Shown: in pieces, positions 9,010 through 27,300 of the stretch
How positions within the stretch are numbered: position 1 is the first letter of the stretch
Layout of the letters: every line of letters begins with the position of its first letter
Source of the DNA: Metridium senile
Lineage: Eukaryota > Cnidaria > Anthozoa > Actiniaria > Metridiidae
Length of the DNA: 64,000 nucleotides
Direction of reading: 5' to 3'
Assembly (NCBI GenBank): GCA_949775045.1
Contig: OX459098.1
Span: 20,358,944-20,422,943, forward strand
Translations under genes and position numbers: made by a program
Notes under the pieces: generated by a model
Seen by the model: only the letters and a program-made list of their open reading frames with translations
Database searches by the model: none
What the model was told of the DNA's origin: nothing

Positions 9010-10245
9010 AATTCAAGCCACAGGCAGCCCAAGAAAATCACTTGTATTCAGTGGATTTTTATTTTCATTTTTTAAATAAAATAATACTAAACTTTGGCTG
9101 TAGTTGTTGTGGTGTATTTAAATACTTTTTGGATGATTTTTAGCTAGTTTATATATAAAGCCATATTTTTATTTTCTCCCTAATCTGTCGAGGTCTGTCG
9201 ACGTTTTCAAGGAGATGCTAAACTCTAAATAAACTACTTGAACCTATTTATTTGAACAAAGTTTATGAACAATGTCTTAAAATCTTTTCTTTTTTTATAT
9301 ATGTATACATTCTGTTATTGATATTTGTAATTGAGCATTGAGATATGGGAGGTTTTATGGAATCTTTTTTTGACGTCACACACTGGCCTAGGCTCGAGTC
9401 TGGCCGTCAAACTGGCCGCCTTGCACTTGTTCGCATCGATGCCAACTTTATCATGTTTTGATGAAAAAAATTGCCTAAAACGATGTTGTGATTCTCAAAA
9501 ATTAGAAACAGTGGAAAAACAAAATCACAATCTGTCACATGAATAGGACTTGAGGACATTTTATGCTACTAACGGAAAAAGAAAGAAAAATATCAACACA
9601 CCATCTTCGTGAAATGAATTAGCAATGGAGAAAAAAATCTTCACAAATCATAACAAAATGCCATCGGATTTTCACCGGTCATCCAAAGCAGTTAGGTAAT
9701 ATACATAAGTCAAATTCAAGAAGTTAATTTTGTTTGTAAAGTGAAGTAAATGTTTTTAAATTTACACGAATGTGTCTTGTACGACTGAATTTCTATATGG
9801 CGAACGTGACAAAAAGGACTTGTAGGCTTCGTGACAGACTCAAAAACTGTGTAAAAACTCAGTTTTATAATTGAGATATCAATAAATTTACTTGGAAAAT
9901 AAAGTAAAATACCTAAAACTTGCTATCTTGATGTTCAAAATTTTACTTAATACGAAAAAGACTAAATAATTCTGCACTTTTTACACTTTGCCGATAGTTT
10001 CATAAAAACTTTGACGGCCAGCTTGTGTACACGCCACCAAAATACGTCACAAAAAAACCTCCCATTATGGAATGCGACGAAGAAATAAATTATTATTAAT
10101 TACTAATTAGTTAATTAAGTTAATAAGATATTTAGATACACCACAACAACTACAGACAAAGTTTAGTAACATTGTTATTAAAAAAAAAATGAAAAAAATA
10201 ATCCACTGAATACAAGTGATTTTCTTGGGCTGCCTGGGTTCAAAC
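9010..10245. mobile_element. 1.2-kb terminal-inverted-repeat element with nested second inverted repeat
   Basis: Arms at about 9010-9125 (caggcagcccaagaaaatca ... tgtagttgttgtggtgtat) and 10130-10245 (atacaccacaacaactaca ... tgattttcttgggctgcctg) are inverted copies of each other over about 110 bp. Inside, atgggaggttttatggaat (about 9345) and acctcccattatggaatg (about 10055) flank a second unit that also has gacgtcaca/cgtcacaaa. No transposase frame is seen, so it is non-autonomous. Confidence 0.75.
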
Positions 10246-10319
10246 GACTGTCAAGACGTCATACCACAGGAAGCCCACTCAAAATATTGAGAATACCGTA
10301 TTTTCTTATTTACGTAATG

Positions 10320-10726
10320 AATTGGCCTTTACCTAAACGAGCAGAGGACTGGGTACTAGTTTTCTAAATTAATCTAATTACAAAATTAATCATATCATAG
10401 GAAAGAGCACATCAAGATATAAAAGGTTCCAAAGTTTGGTTGAATTTGCTTGAATACTGGGTTAGAGGCAGTCTTTGAAAACCTTGAAAATTTACAAAGA
10501 AATGTATGGATTGGATGGACACCGTCCATCCAAACCATACATTTCTTTGTAATTCTTTGGACATCTAAAATGCTCTCATTTTGTTGCTATTTAACCTAAT
10601 GTGCCCAAACTTTGAAACCTTGTATATTTCAATGTGCTCTTTCCTATGATATGCTTAATTTTGTAATTAGATTAATTTAGAAAACTAGTACCCAGTCCTC
10701 TGCTCGTTTAGGTAAAGGCCAATTGA
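10320..10726. mobile_element. Long foldback element with about 120-bp near-identical outer arms
   Basis: The left arm ggcctttacctaaacgagca begins near 10325 and continues through gaggactgggtactagtttt. The right arm carries the complement ending gctcgtttaggtaaaggcc near 10720. The centre has a compact palindrome (ggatggacaccgtccatcc). A diverged relative lies at 41590-41945. Confidence 0.8.
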
Positions 10727-10734
10727 ACAATAGA

Positions 10735-10850
10735 TGTAAAACTTATTTTTGAAGCTTTTTGTAAAGTTCAACTTTATTTCAATAAACATATTTCAAACAT
10801 ATTTGTTGTTGTTGTTGTTGTACTCATGACCATAAGTTATACGTCATAGC
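10735..10850 (+). repeat. Dispersed repeat with short GTT tract
   Basis: The phrases aactttatttcaataaacat and catagcagtctg match the flanks of the trinucleotide tract at 4567-4690. Here the tract is only about six gtt units, so tract length differs greatly between copies. Confidence 0.65.
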
Positions 10851-11132
10851 AGTCTGATAGTCAAAAAATAAGAGCTATTACATATATATAGTGATTGCGC
10901 TCTATGTTGTTATATGATAGCAATTCTGTACAGAGGGTCTTGCTATGTTTTGTTGATTTTGCTCGAACAGAGGGTAATAAATTTTACATTTTTTTGAAAA
11001 TTATTAAAAGAAGAAAGCAAAAAATGAAGATGAAAAAAAGGGAAAAAAACTGAATGAAAAGTAGGAAACCGAAAATTGAGCGCAATATTGGTTGAGGAGG
11101 CCTGGGAACCACGGAGAGCACTAGAAAACAAA

Positions 11133-16994
<5,862 letters not shown>

Positions 16995-17019
16995 CAAATA
17001 TACAAAGCTTTTCATAAAC

Positions 17020-17235
17020 TAAAGGCATAGGCAAACAGCTTCAACATTTGCTTCAACATTGGTTCGATTTTGTTGAACGCTGTTGAATGGTTGTTGCAAT
17101 TGAAGGATGTTGAATGTAGGGGGATAAACGACAATGACAATTGTTGAAGTGGGGTGACAAATGGCTTCATCATTGCAATTCAACAAAATCAAACAGATGT
17201 TGAAGCAAATGTTGAAGCCGTTTGGCCGGGCCTTA
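17020..17235. mobile_element. MITE family E (cttcaacatttgcttcaaca ends)
   Basis: The left end caaacagcttcaacatttgc and right end gcaaatgttgaagccgtttg are inverted repeats, extended by ttcgattttgttgaa / ttcaacaaaatcaaa. Relatives are at 19481-20016 and 23953-24170. It lies in the ENOPH1 3' flank. Confidence 0.8.
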
Positions 17236-17721
17236 AATAGATCTATAAAAAATAGTAACAGAACATGATGAAATATTTTATCAGATAAAACATTTTTACA
17301 AACCATCAATCATGTAAGTTGAGTAACTCGACAAAAAAGGATTACATTGTACTATCCTCAATATCTTTGTAGTGTTTTAGAGCACTTAGTGTAATTAACA
17401 GATGCATGCATTTATCTACTAATAACCTTTTCCACTTTTCTATATTATTTTCTATTTTGTAAAATGAATAAGATGATTTATTTTATAAAGAAATTTACAA
17501 AAACTTTGTTTCTCTATTCATAATTTAATTGTAAAGTAGTTTTCATAAACCTTTAAAATACACTGTTTTTAGTATATTCATCATTACCCATGATGCTTTC
17601 TATTGTGTTTACTTAACTATCAGTGTTCTCTAGATATTTTAGAGCATAGCCATTCCCCATTAAAGTATCTAGTCCTGGTAATCAAGCCCTACATCAACAC
17701 AATTACAATAGACCTTTTCAT

Positions 17722-17852
17722 AGTGCTGTTTGAACAGTGACCATGAATAATAGTCCCAAGTTGAGGTTGGAGTTGCTGCTCATGCGCAGCAACTCTAACC
17801 TCGACTTGGAACTATCATACGTGGTCACTGAACGGAACTGTGGAAAGGAGTA
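17722..17852. mobile_element. Compact palindromic element, family F
   Basis: The sequence agtgaccatgaataatagtc ... cccaagttgaggttggagtt mirrors aactctaacctcgacttgga ... ggtcact across a tcatgcgcagca centre. Related copies are at 3125-3435 and 44128-44280. Confidence 0.8.
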
Positions 17853-17928
17853 TTATCTTTTGTTTGTGTAAAAGTGGAAGTGAGTTGCCAGTAAAAATGC
17901 TGGCTTCTGGACATGACAGGACCTTTTA

Positions 17929-18217
17929 CAGCGAGACGCACCTTATCGTGGCCACCCAATTAAAGTTTTGTACAAGTTAGTTTAGTGTTCAAAAGTTTCT
18001 CTTTTCAAATTATCTGCTACAACTTATCAAATTTAAACATCCTGGGAGGCTTTTCAGGCACTTTTAAACTTCACTCTTGTCTTCACTTTGAACATTTCAA
18101 GGTGTTTACCGTTTGACACTCGGCGTGTCATTTATATTAAGGTCAAATTCTCGCTTTCTGATTGGTTAACTTGTACAAAACTTGAATTGGGTGGCCACGG
18201 TAAGGTGTGTTGCGCTG
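17929..18217. mobile_element. MITE family C (cagcgagacgcacc ends)
   Basis: The ends cagcgagacgcaccttatcg and ggtaaggtgtgttgcgctg are inverted; TTA flanks both sides. The arms include gtggccacccaatt / aattgggtggccac. The interior is closely related to 20326-20577. Confidence 0.82.
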
Positions 18218-18329
18218 TTACTTTATCATTATGTACTCTTTTCTTAGGTCAATAAAAAGCATGGCACTTGCGTCTGAATGTTTCTACAATATTGAATAAT
18301 TTAATTGAGTGTAACATTGGATAAATGAC

Positions 18330-21300
18330 TCATGTAGCCTGCCCAGTCCCAGATCGTGCAGCTTGCACCATTGAAGCAAGGTCTACAAAAGCAGGACATG
18401 AACCTTCCTTGACTTCTAGTTCTCTCATCTGCAAACAAACAAACAAAGAAAATACCAAACCATTAGTTTTGATTGGTGGCAGTGAAACATTAGTTCCCTA
18501 ACTACCATTATTGTTGAAAAAAAGTCTCTTGCTTTGTTATTCTTTGAGCGCATGGTTGGGGTCCCTGTGGTGATTGGTTTGTTGGGCGGAAATGCATGCG
18601 ACTAGCTCTCACTCACTGTAATTGCAACTGTATTTTGTCAAACTACTACCCTCCTTTGACACCATGCAACTTGTTGAGAAATGCCACAGGAATCCCATCC
18701 ACGCCAATTTGAAAAAATACACAACAGGAACCAATCAGAATGCTCAAAATAACAAATGATCAGACTTTTTTCAATATGGCGCTCGGCACGCAGTAAATAA
18801 AATAACTTTATATTCATTAAAAAAAAATATCAGATAAATTAGTTGGGCTGCCTGTGGTGTGACCCTAAAAATTTGATATTTTGTTTGCAAACTAGCATTT
18901 TGTTGACCATCAATTAAAATACTAGTAACAAGTAAGACAGAGTGAACCAAAAATATTGATCAATCAGAACAGGCATTCTTGTGGAGTTAGGGGGATTTTG
19001 GGGCCCTGTATTATCTGTTCGTGGAACTGAGCAAAAAGGGAGGAGAAGAGAACACAGGAACCCCACAAGAATGCTGGCTCTGCAGACTAACTGTTTATGA
19101 CCAGTGTTTCAATAATCAACCAGAGTAAAGAATCCATTGAGAGTTATCTCCATTGAATACACAAGTATTTGTTTTTGCTCACCATAGTTCTAAATTCATC
19201 AACATCCAATGCAAACTGTAGTCTGATCTTATCATCATCACTTATAGCGCCTTGGTTGTCTTGGTTGTTTGTTGTAGTACTTGCACCTTTTCTTGTTCTC
19301 TTCAGTCTTAGTAAACTATCTTCTGTTTTCTTAATGGATGTTAAAACATCTGATGTAATACTAAAATACCTACACAAAACAAACACATAAAACAAAGAAT
19401 TAAAATTAATCAAACAAACGACCTTTAATTAATGCTCAAACCTCTTTGAAAACAACTCTAATGTATATTAAATTGAACTTTAAGGCCTGAGCAAACGGCT
19501 TCAACATTTGCTTCAACAACCATTTGATTTTGTTAAATGGCAATGTTGAAGCCGTTTGCTACACCATTTTGTCTTGAACTGGATGCGACCTTTTTTCAAC
19601 TTGTTGAAAAAAGAAAAGCGAAAAACGCGCAATTTAAGTCACCTAGAAGGCTGGAAACCGGCTCAAAATGTTCATTAACTTATATTGTTAATTAATTTGA
19701 TAGTCATTTTTCATAACTTAGCGATTTTATTTCACTTTTTTCGACTTTTTGTTTCCCCCAATGGTCCTTAAAAAAAAAATTCTCCCAATGGTCCTTAAAA
19801 AAACTGCCGACTCACCACAGGAAGCCCAAATTCAGTTTTTGCTCGCTAATTTCGCTCGTTCGATATATACACGCGCGTTCTAATCGATTAAAAATCGCCT
19901 GTTTCTGGATCCTGGGGTGCCTGTGGTTGAACACAGTTCAACAACCATTCTACAGCATTCAACAAAATCAAACAGATGTAGAAGCAAATGTTGATGCCAT
20001 TTGCCCAGGACTTTAGCAAATTTTGTAAGACTGCAATTCCCTATATTTCATACCTTTCAAAAACAGTTTGCAAAACCTTTGATGACCAGGCCTGAAACTG
20101 ATCTTTTGACACTACATCTTTGTATTCTTCTTGGAAGTCTTGTAATGGCTTGGTTACCACAGCAACAAAAGGTGAAGGTTTACTTGGAACCTTTGAAAAG
20201 AAACAAATCTCTTTAGTGGGCTTCCTCTGGTATAAAACACAGGGATACCAACAATCGAGAATCATTTCCAGATGTGATTCCAGTTGATTCCAGTTTCTGT
20301 GTGAGAGTAAATTACATTATGATTACAGCATAACGCGCCTTACCTTACCGTTTTGTACAAGTTAGCTTAGCGTTCAAAAGTTTCTCTTTTCAAATTATTT
20401 GCTGGCAGGTTTTTCAGACACTTATAAACTTCACTCTTGTCTTCGCTTTGAACATTTCAAAGTGTTTACTGTTTGACACTCGGGGTGTCTTTTATATTAA
20501 GGTCAAATTCTCGCTTTCTGATTGGTTAACTTATACAAAACTTTAATTAGGTGGCCATGGTAAGGTGCATCGCACTGTAACTAATCTGATAATGAAATTT
20601 TTACGATTATTGTTAATAACATTTTGAAGAATTCATGATGTATGACACTTGATGATGGTGCAGCAGCAAGGCAGTAACATATGGCCTGGGTGATTGATGA
20701 TGATGATAATGATAATAATGATTTTGATGTTAGTAATTAAGATGATATAGCTACTACTTTACCTCTTTATTAGTTCTTCTGTACAACCTTGGAATATTTC
20801 TAGCTGCATCAAGTCCTACTGCTGCATTCTTTACAACCTGTTGTATTATTGTCTCTTCTAATGTTGGGACAATCTCTTTCATCTTAGTCAATGACTCCTG
20901 CAGTGCATCTACATCATATAACAATAGTCTTAGTACAAATTTTGCACACTCACTAACTACATTATTAACTTTTCAAACAGTATATCTATGAAAAACAAAT
21001 AACTAAATATTAAATATAGTACTCAATAATAGAAAACAATTAGTTAAGAAAAAAATTGCACAATTGTATTTGCTATGGTATTTGCGGATATATTGTTTTT
21101 ACTACTGAGCCATATTATTTCTAACAAAGATGTCTTTTGAATTTAGACTTGTGTTATAGTTTGCTATGCAATGTTCAAGTTTAGAATGATCATATTTATT
21201 AACTATTCACCTGTAAATACATTAATGTGATCTTGAAGTCCAGTTGACATTATTTTGGGTGCTATGTTTTGCTTGAACAACTGTGGAATCTGTAAGAATT

Positions 21301-24300
21301 GTTTGATGAGATTTATCATCAAAAATGTATTTTTGGATAATTATTAGCTAGCTAAGAGTACAGTGGAACACCCGCCTTACGGCCACCCGCTTAATACGGC
21401 CACCCTGTTATTGCGGCCAGTTTTTTAGGTCCTGGCGAAATGCATGTCCATACATTTTCTATAAAATTTACCCGCTTAATATGGCCACCCCATTAATAAG
21501 GCCACTTTGGGTTGTCCCTTCGGTGGCTGGATTTGTAGCTCCCGACGAAATCCATGCCCATACATTTTCTATAAAATTTACCCACTTAATATTGCCATCC
21601 CGTTAATAAGGCCACTTTGGGCTGTCCCTTCGGTGGCCGGATTTGTAGCTCCCGACGAAATCCATGCCCATACATTTTCTATAATTAAATTTACCCACTT
21701 GATATTGCCACCCCGTTAATAAGGCCACTTTGAGCTGTCCCTTTGGTGGCCGGATTAACAGGGTTCCACTGTATGTGTATTGCAAAGGACTTACCTGATT
21801 GGATAAAACATTTACATCATTGAGAAGGTACACAAAATATGACATCTGTGGTTTACTGGAATCCTCATCATCCTAAAACAAACAAACATTTGGTTTTTAG
21901 ACTACCCCAATTAGACATACAAGAATCTAGATATCATGCAAATGAGTAATTATATTAGGATTTATGATGTCAAATTGTAAAATAAAACAGTTGTATTATT
22001 GTTTATATTTACTTGATCTGAAGTGAGTGCTTCTGTTGCCAACCACTGAGTGAACCTCGAAAGAATCTATAAATAGTAATACACCTTGATTCAACTTCAA
22101 AAGAACTTCAACCTTTTTAAGTGATGATAATCATAACTGATATCATCATCATTAAATCACCAACATCATAATCATATCATACACCTCATTCAAAAAAGGT
22201 TGAAGGGGTGAACGGCCATTGGTGGGTAATAACCAAACTGTGCGTAATATGGATTTCTTCTTATTCCTTTCTAAATTACCCAAACAATGCATTCAGCGAT
22301 GACCTTAGATGGGTGTCTCGAAGGTTTCGCTGAACGGTGGAGGCATTGTTTGGTAATTTAAAAAGGAATAAGAAGAAATTCGTATTACCCAAAGTTCCTT
22401 TCGGTCATGCAATTGCCAATCGCCGTTCGCCCCATCAACCTTTTTGAATTAGGTGTATACAACTATGTATGATTACTGTGTTTCCATTCATCATCACCAT
22501 CATTAATATTATTATCATTTTACTCAATATATATCATCAGGATCAGCAGCATGAATCACCATCATTATCTCTATCACCACCACCAACATCATTATACCAC
22601 CATCCTCATCACAAGACAACTTCATCACCATCCCATCACCATCCCATCACCATCACCATCACCATCACCATCACCATCACCATCACCATCACCATCACCA
22701 TCACCATCACCATCACCATCACCATCACCATCACCATCACCATCACCAACATCATTATACCACCATCCTCATCAAAAGACAACTTCATCACCATCACCAT
22801 CATCATCTCTATCACCACCACCAACATCAAAATCCTTATACCACCATCTTCATCACCATCACCATTTACCTGTAAAGTAAGTTTCCAAAACCTATGACAC
22901 AACGCCTTGATGTAGACAGACTCATGCCAACATGTTTCCAGGCCCCACCAAAGAACATTGACTACTGATGACTTATAGGACCCTTGGACTATAAAGGCAT
23001 GTATATCAATACTATTCATTATTGATTCAGTATATTTTATTATTGATTCTTTAGGGTGCTGTTTAATATCACTATTAAAACAGTGACTCATCTCTGGAAG
23101 TTACATAAAGGAGTAATTTTACTTTGTTGCTAACAAAACAGTGGGCACTCAATCCTTTTGGTCAAAAATACTAACTAGTTAAACCCTCGTGATAGTAGAC
23201 CATCAGTGGTCCAAAAAAATAGTAGAAACTTTTAAGTGCATTTGAACATGAAAATTTCAACAATTTTACCTTCCGCATTAGGTGAACCTAGAACAATTTC
23301 CATTCTTCCTGCAATTTCCTGAAACCTTTAAACAAATAAAATACATGATAAGTCCTGCCAAAAGTTTTCTAGCTGACTTGTTTACCAACAATAAGGCTAT
23401 TGCTGCTTATAATCAACCAATAATTTAATAGTATGAATTATTAGTATATTTAATAGTATATTTGCTGCGAGTGAAGCGAGTAGTGACACAAATTCCGACA
23501 GGCTTCCTGTGTTTTTTCTTTTTGTTAATAGAATTTGGTCTTGCAGCACTTCACTTTCTATTAGAAATGGCTCGTTAATAGTATAATTGTTAAGCATTAT
23601 AATTATAATAATCATGGTTGTGTTATAAGATATTATGATATCTTTTGTGCCCCTCTACCTGATCTGGAAGTACACAGGGAGACTCCAATGGGCCATGAAT
23701 GAACTGTAACTTTTGTGGTTTCTTAGTCTCTTGACACTGGTCTGTGATGAACAGAGAGATTCAAACTTGTCTACAAACCACATGGATGTTGTGTATCGCT
23801 GAGGAACATGAGCAGAATAAGGAAGTCAATAACTAATTATAATAATAATATTCCTCACTCTTTGTTGAAAAGCATTTAGATGCCCCTCTACTAGAGTAGG
23901 CTAAGACACAACAAGGGTATGTAGATTTCATAGGTTGGGAAATGATGATGATAAGGGCCTGGGCAAACAGTTTCAACATTTGCTTCAACATCTGTTCAAT
24001 TTTGTTGAATGGCAATGTTTAAACGCTTTTAAACTTTTTCAACATTGTTGAAACTTGTTGAATCGATGTTGAATTGATGTTGAAAGAGTTTAAAAGCGTT
24101 TAAACATTGCCATTGCAACAAAATGGAACGGATGTTGAAGCAAATGTTGAAACTGCTTGCCCGGGACTTAATGATGACTGTGATGCTGATGGCCCAGATG
24201 ATGATGATGACAACAATACTGATGGTGATATAATGATGTTGATGACGATAATAATAAAAATGGTAGTGATACCAGGGCCAATGATGATGACAACAATGGA

Positions 24301-27300
24301 TTACAGCAAAATAATCAAGACAAATATGTTCTAGTTTCTTCTACCTTGTGAAAAGCATCTGGGTTTCCAGGTGCAAATATAGATGACAACCTCCCTTCAA
24401 TAAGCTCTACAACCTCAGGCCAGACAGCGTTGACAATAAAGTCATAGCCACGGATAGCAGTTCTTTGTTCTCCTTGACTGGAGTCCTCAAACCTTCCTGA
24501 TGTGATTTGAATCATGTTGGTACAACATTTAGGAATGAATTCAAGCACTTGAATGTATATAGTTTTAAGGCCATTGACTGGATCAGATATCACAGCACGT
24601 TCTGAGATAACCTTGAAAAAAATTAATTTGAGATTTATTAGTACAAACACTTCCTTTGACTGACTGACTGACTGACTGACTGACTGACTGACTGACTGAC
24701 TGACTGACTGACTGACTGACTGACTGACTGACTGACTGACTGACTGACTGACTGACTGACTGACTGACTGACTGACTGACTGACTGACTGACTGACTGAC
24801 TGACTGACTGACTGACTGACTGACTGACTGACTGACTGACTGACTGACTGACTGACTGACTGACTGACTGACTGACTGACTGACTGACTGACTGACTGAC
24901 TGACTGACTGACTGACTGACTGACTGACTGACTGACTGACTGACTGACTGACTGACTGACTGACTGACTGACTGACTGACTGACTGACTGACTGACTGAC
25001 TGACTGACTGACTGACTGACTGACTGACTGACTGACTGACTGACTGACTGACTGACTGACTGACTGACTGACTGACTGACTGACTGACTGACTGACTGAC
25101 TGACTGACTGACTGACTGACTGACTGACTGACTGACTGACTGACTGACTGACTGACTGACTGACTGACTGACTGACTGACTGACTGACTGACTGACTGAC
25201 TGACTGACTGACTGACTGACTGACTGACTGACTGACTGACTGACTGACTGACTGACTGACTGACTGACTGACTGACTGACTGACTGACTGACTGACTGAC
25301 TGACTGACTGACTGACTGACTGACTGACTGACTGACTGACTGACTGACTGACTGACTGACTGACTGACTGACTGACTGACTGACTGACTGACTGACTGAC
25401 TGACTGACTGACTGACTGACTGACTGACTGACTGACTGACTGACTGACTGACTGACTGACTGACTGACTGACTGACTGACTGACTGACTGACTGACTGAC
25501 TGACTGACTGACTGACTGACTGACTGACTGACTGACTGACTGACTGACTGACTGACTGACTGACTGACTGACTGACTGACTGACTGACTGACTGACTGAC
25601 TGACTGACTGACTGACTGACTGACTGACTGACTGACTGACTGACTGACTGACTGACTGACTGACTGACTGACTGACTGACTGACTGACTGACTGACTGAC
25701 TGACTGACTGACTGACTGACTGACTGACTGACTGACTGACTGACTGACTGACTGACTGACTGACTGACTGACTGACTGACTGACTGACTGACTGACTGAC
25801 TGACTGACTGACTGACTGACTGACTGACTGACTGACTGACTGACTGACTGACTGACTGACTGACTGACTGACTGACTGACTGACTGACTGACTGACTGAC
25901 TGACTGACTGACTGACTGACTGACTGACTGACTGACTGACTGACTGACTGACTGACTGACTGACTGACTGACTGACTGACTGACTGACTGACTGACTGAC
26001 TGACTGACTGACTGACTGACTGACTGACTGACTGACTGACTGACTGACTGACTGACTGACTGACTGACTGACTGACTGATTATGTTGGGTTAGAGCTTAA
26101 CCAGTACAAAAGAAATCAGGTTTCCAGTAAGAAAATATGCTATAAATGTAATGTACATTTTACTATTGTACCTCATTCAGGTAGGGCTTGACAACAACTT
26201 GATTGAACAAAAGTTCTGCATCTCTTATCTTATCAATGATGGCATATGTCCTGAGAACTCTTGCTAACAGATCAAATTGACCTGAATGAATACCATCTTG
26301 GAATGCTGTCTCAAGTTTCTTTTGTAGTGTCATAGTAATGGCAGCAATGCGCTGGAGAACAGAGATTCAGGATTACTATCACTACTGTAATGTTACAATT
26401 AACATGATATTAATTGTCATTATAAACACCAACACCAGATCTTGAATACTTTGACTTCCCTTACCATCATCTTTGCATCATCATCAACATCTTCATTGTC
26501 ATCAAGATATCATCATATTATTTACATTTTCTTTTTTATTTCAATCTCATATACCAGTATCGCTATCATCATTAGTACTTTCATCATCATCACTATTCAT
26601 AACCATATAAGCATTATCATCATATATTTCTTAAAACACAGATAGATATCTCAATGCTTTTACAATATAATACATACAGCAAAATAATAAATAACATTAA
26701 TAAAGTGAATTATCATCATTAGTAGTTTTTATTATTATCATTATCAATATCATTCAAAATTATTCACATCATTCATAATCATCATCATCCAATACTGTAT
26801 GTTTTCATATGACCCGTATTTTGCCCGGTGCATGCTCTTAAGAAAACCTTTGGAAAAAGTCATGTGATGGGGTCCGTATGGCTGTTTTCACCTGGTCCAT
26901 ACAAACACGTACAGACCAGCTACTCAAAACATCACAAACAAATGGCCTTTAAATTAAAAAAGTGGGTCATATGATAAAAAACTTATTAACCGAGTTAGGT
27001 CGGGCTGTACAGGAAAATATTTGGCTCTTGGTCATTTGTACTGTGCTTGGTCCGTACATCATGACCATGGGCCAAACATTTTCTGTACGGCCCTCCCACT
27101 CAGTCAATAAGTACTTTAATACTATACTTACAGATCTGATGTTTTCAACAAGTGGATGACCTTGACTTTGTGTGACGTAAAACTGTAGCTGATTGAACTC
27201 ACTTGCTACTCTCTCTATCAAGTGAGATTCGTCTTCACTATAAGAGAGAAATAAAGACAAAATAGATCCATTTTCCATCCACTTATTATTTATTCATTTC

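Larger units (their letters stand above)
16995..18329. other. Intergenic region between convergent ENOPH1 and COG2
   Basis: The region holds the MITEs at 17020, 17722 and 17929 and AT-rich sequence with no further exon that I can support. The two genes converge here. An ATTAAA (as read on the minus strand) about 25 bp past the COG2 stop may be its poly(A) signal. Confidence 0.5.

Noticed and set aside
21507..21845. Small proteins in the cagtggaac element
   Set aside because: They repeat with the 110-bp units and cross the element end into COG2 exon 12; no conserved domain is visible.
22469..23091. Ile/Thr, Ser/Pro and Met/Val repeat frames over the CATCAC tract
   Set aside because: Hexanucleotide repeat artefacts; only 22870-22988 on the minus strand is real coding sequence (COG2 exon 10).
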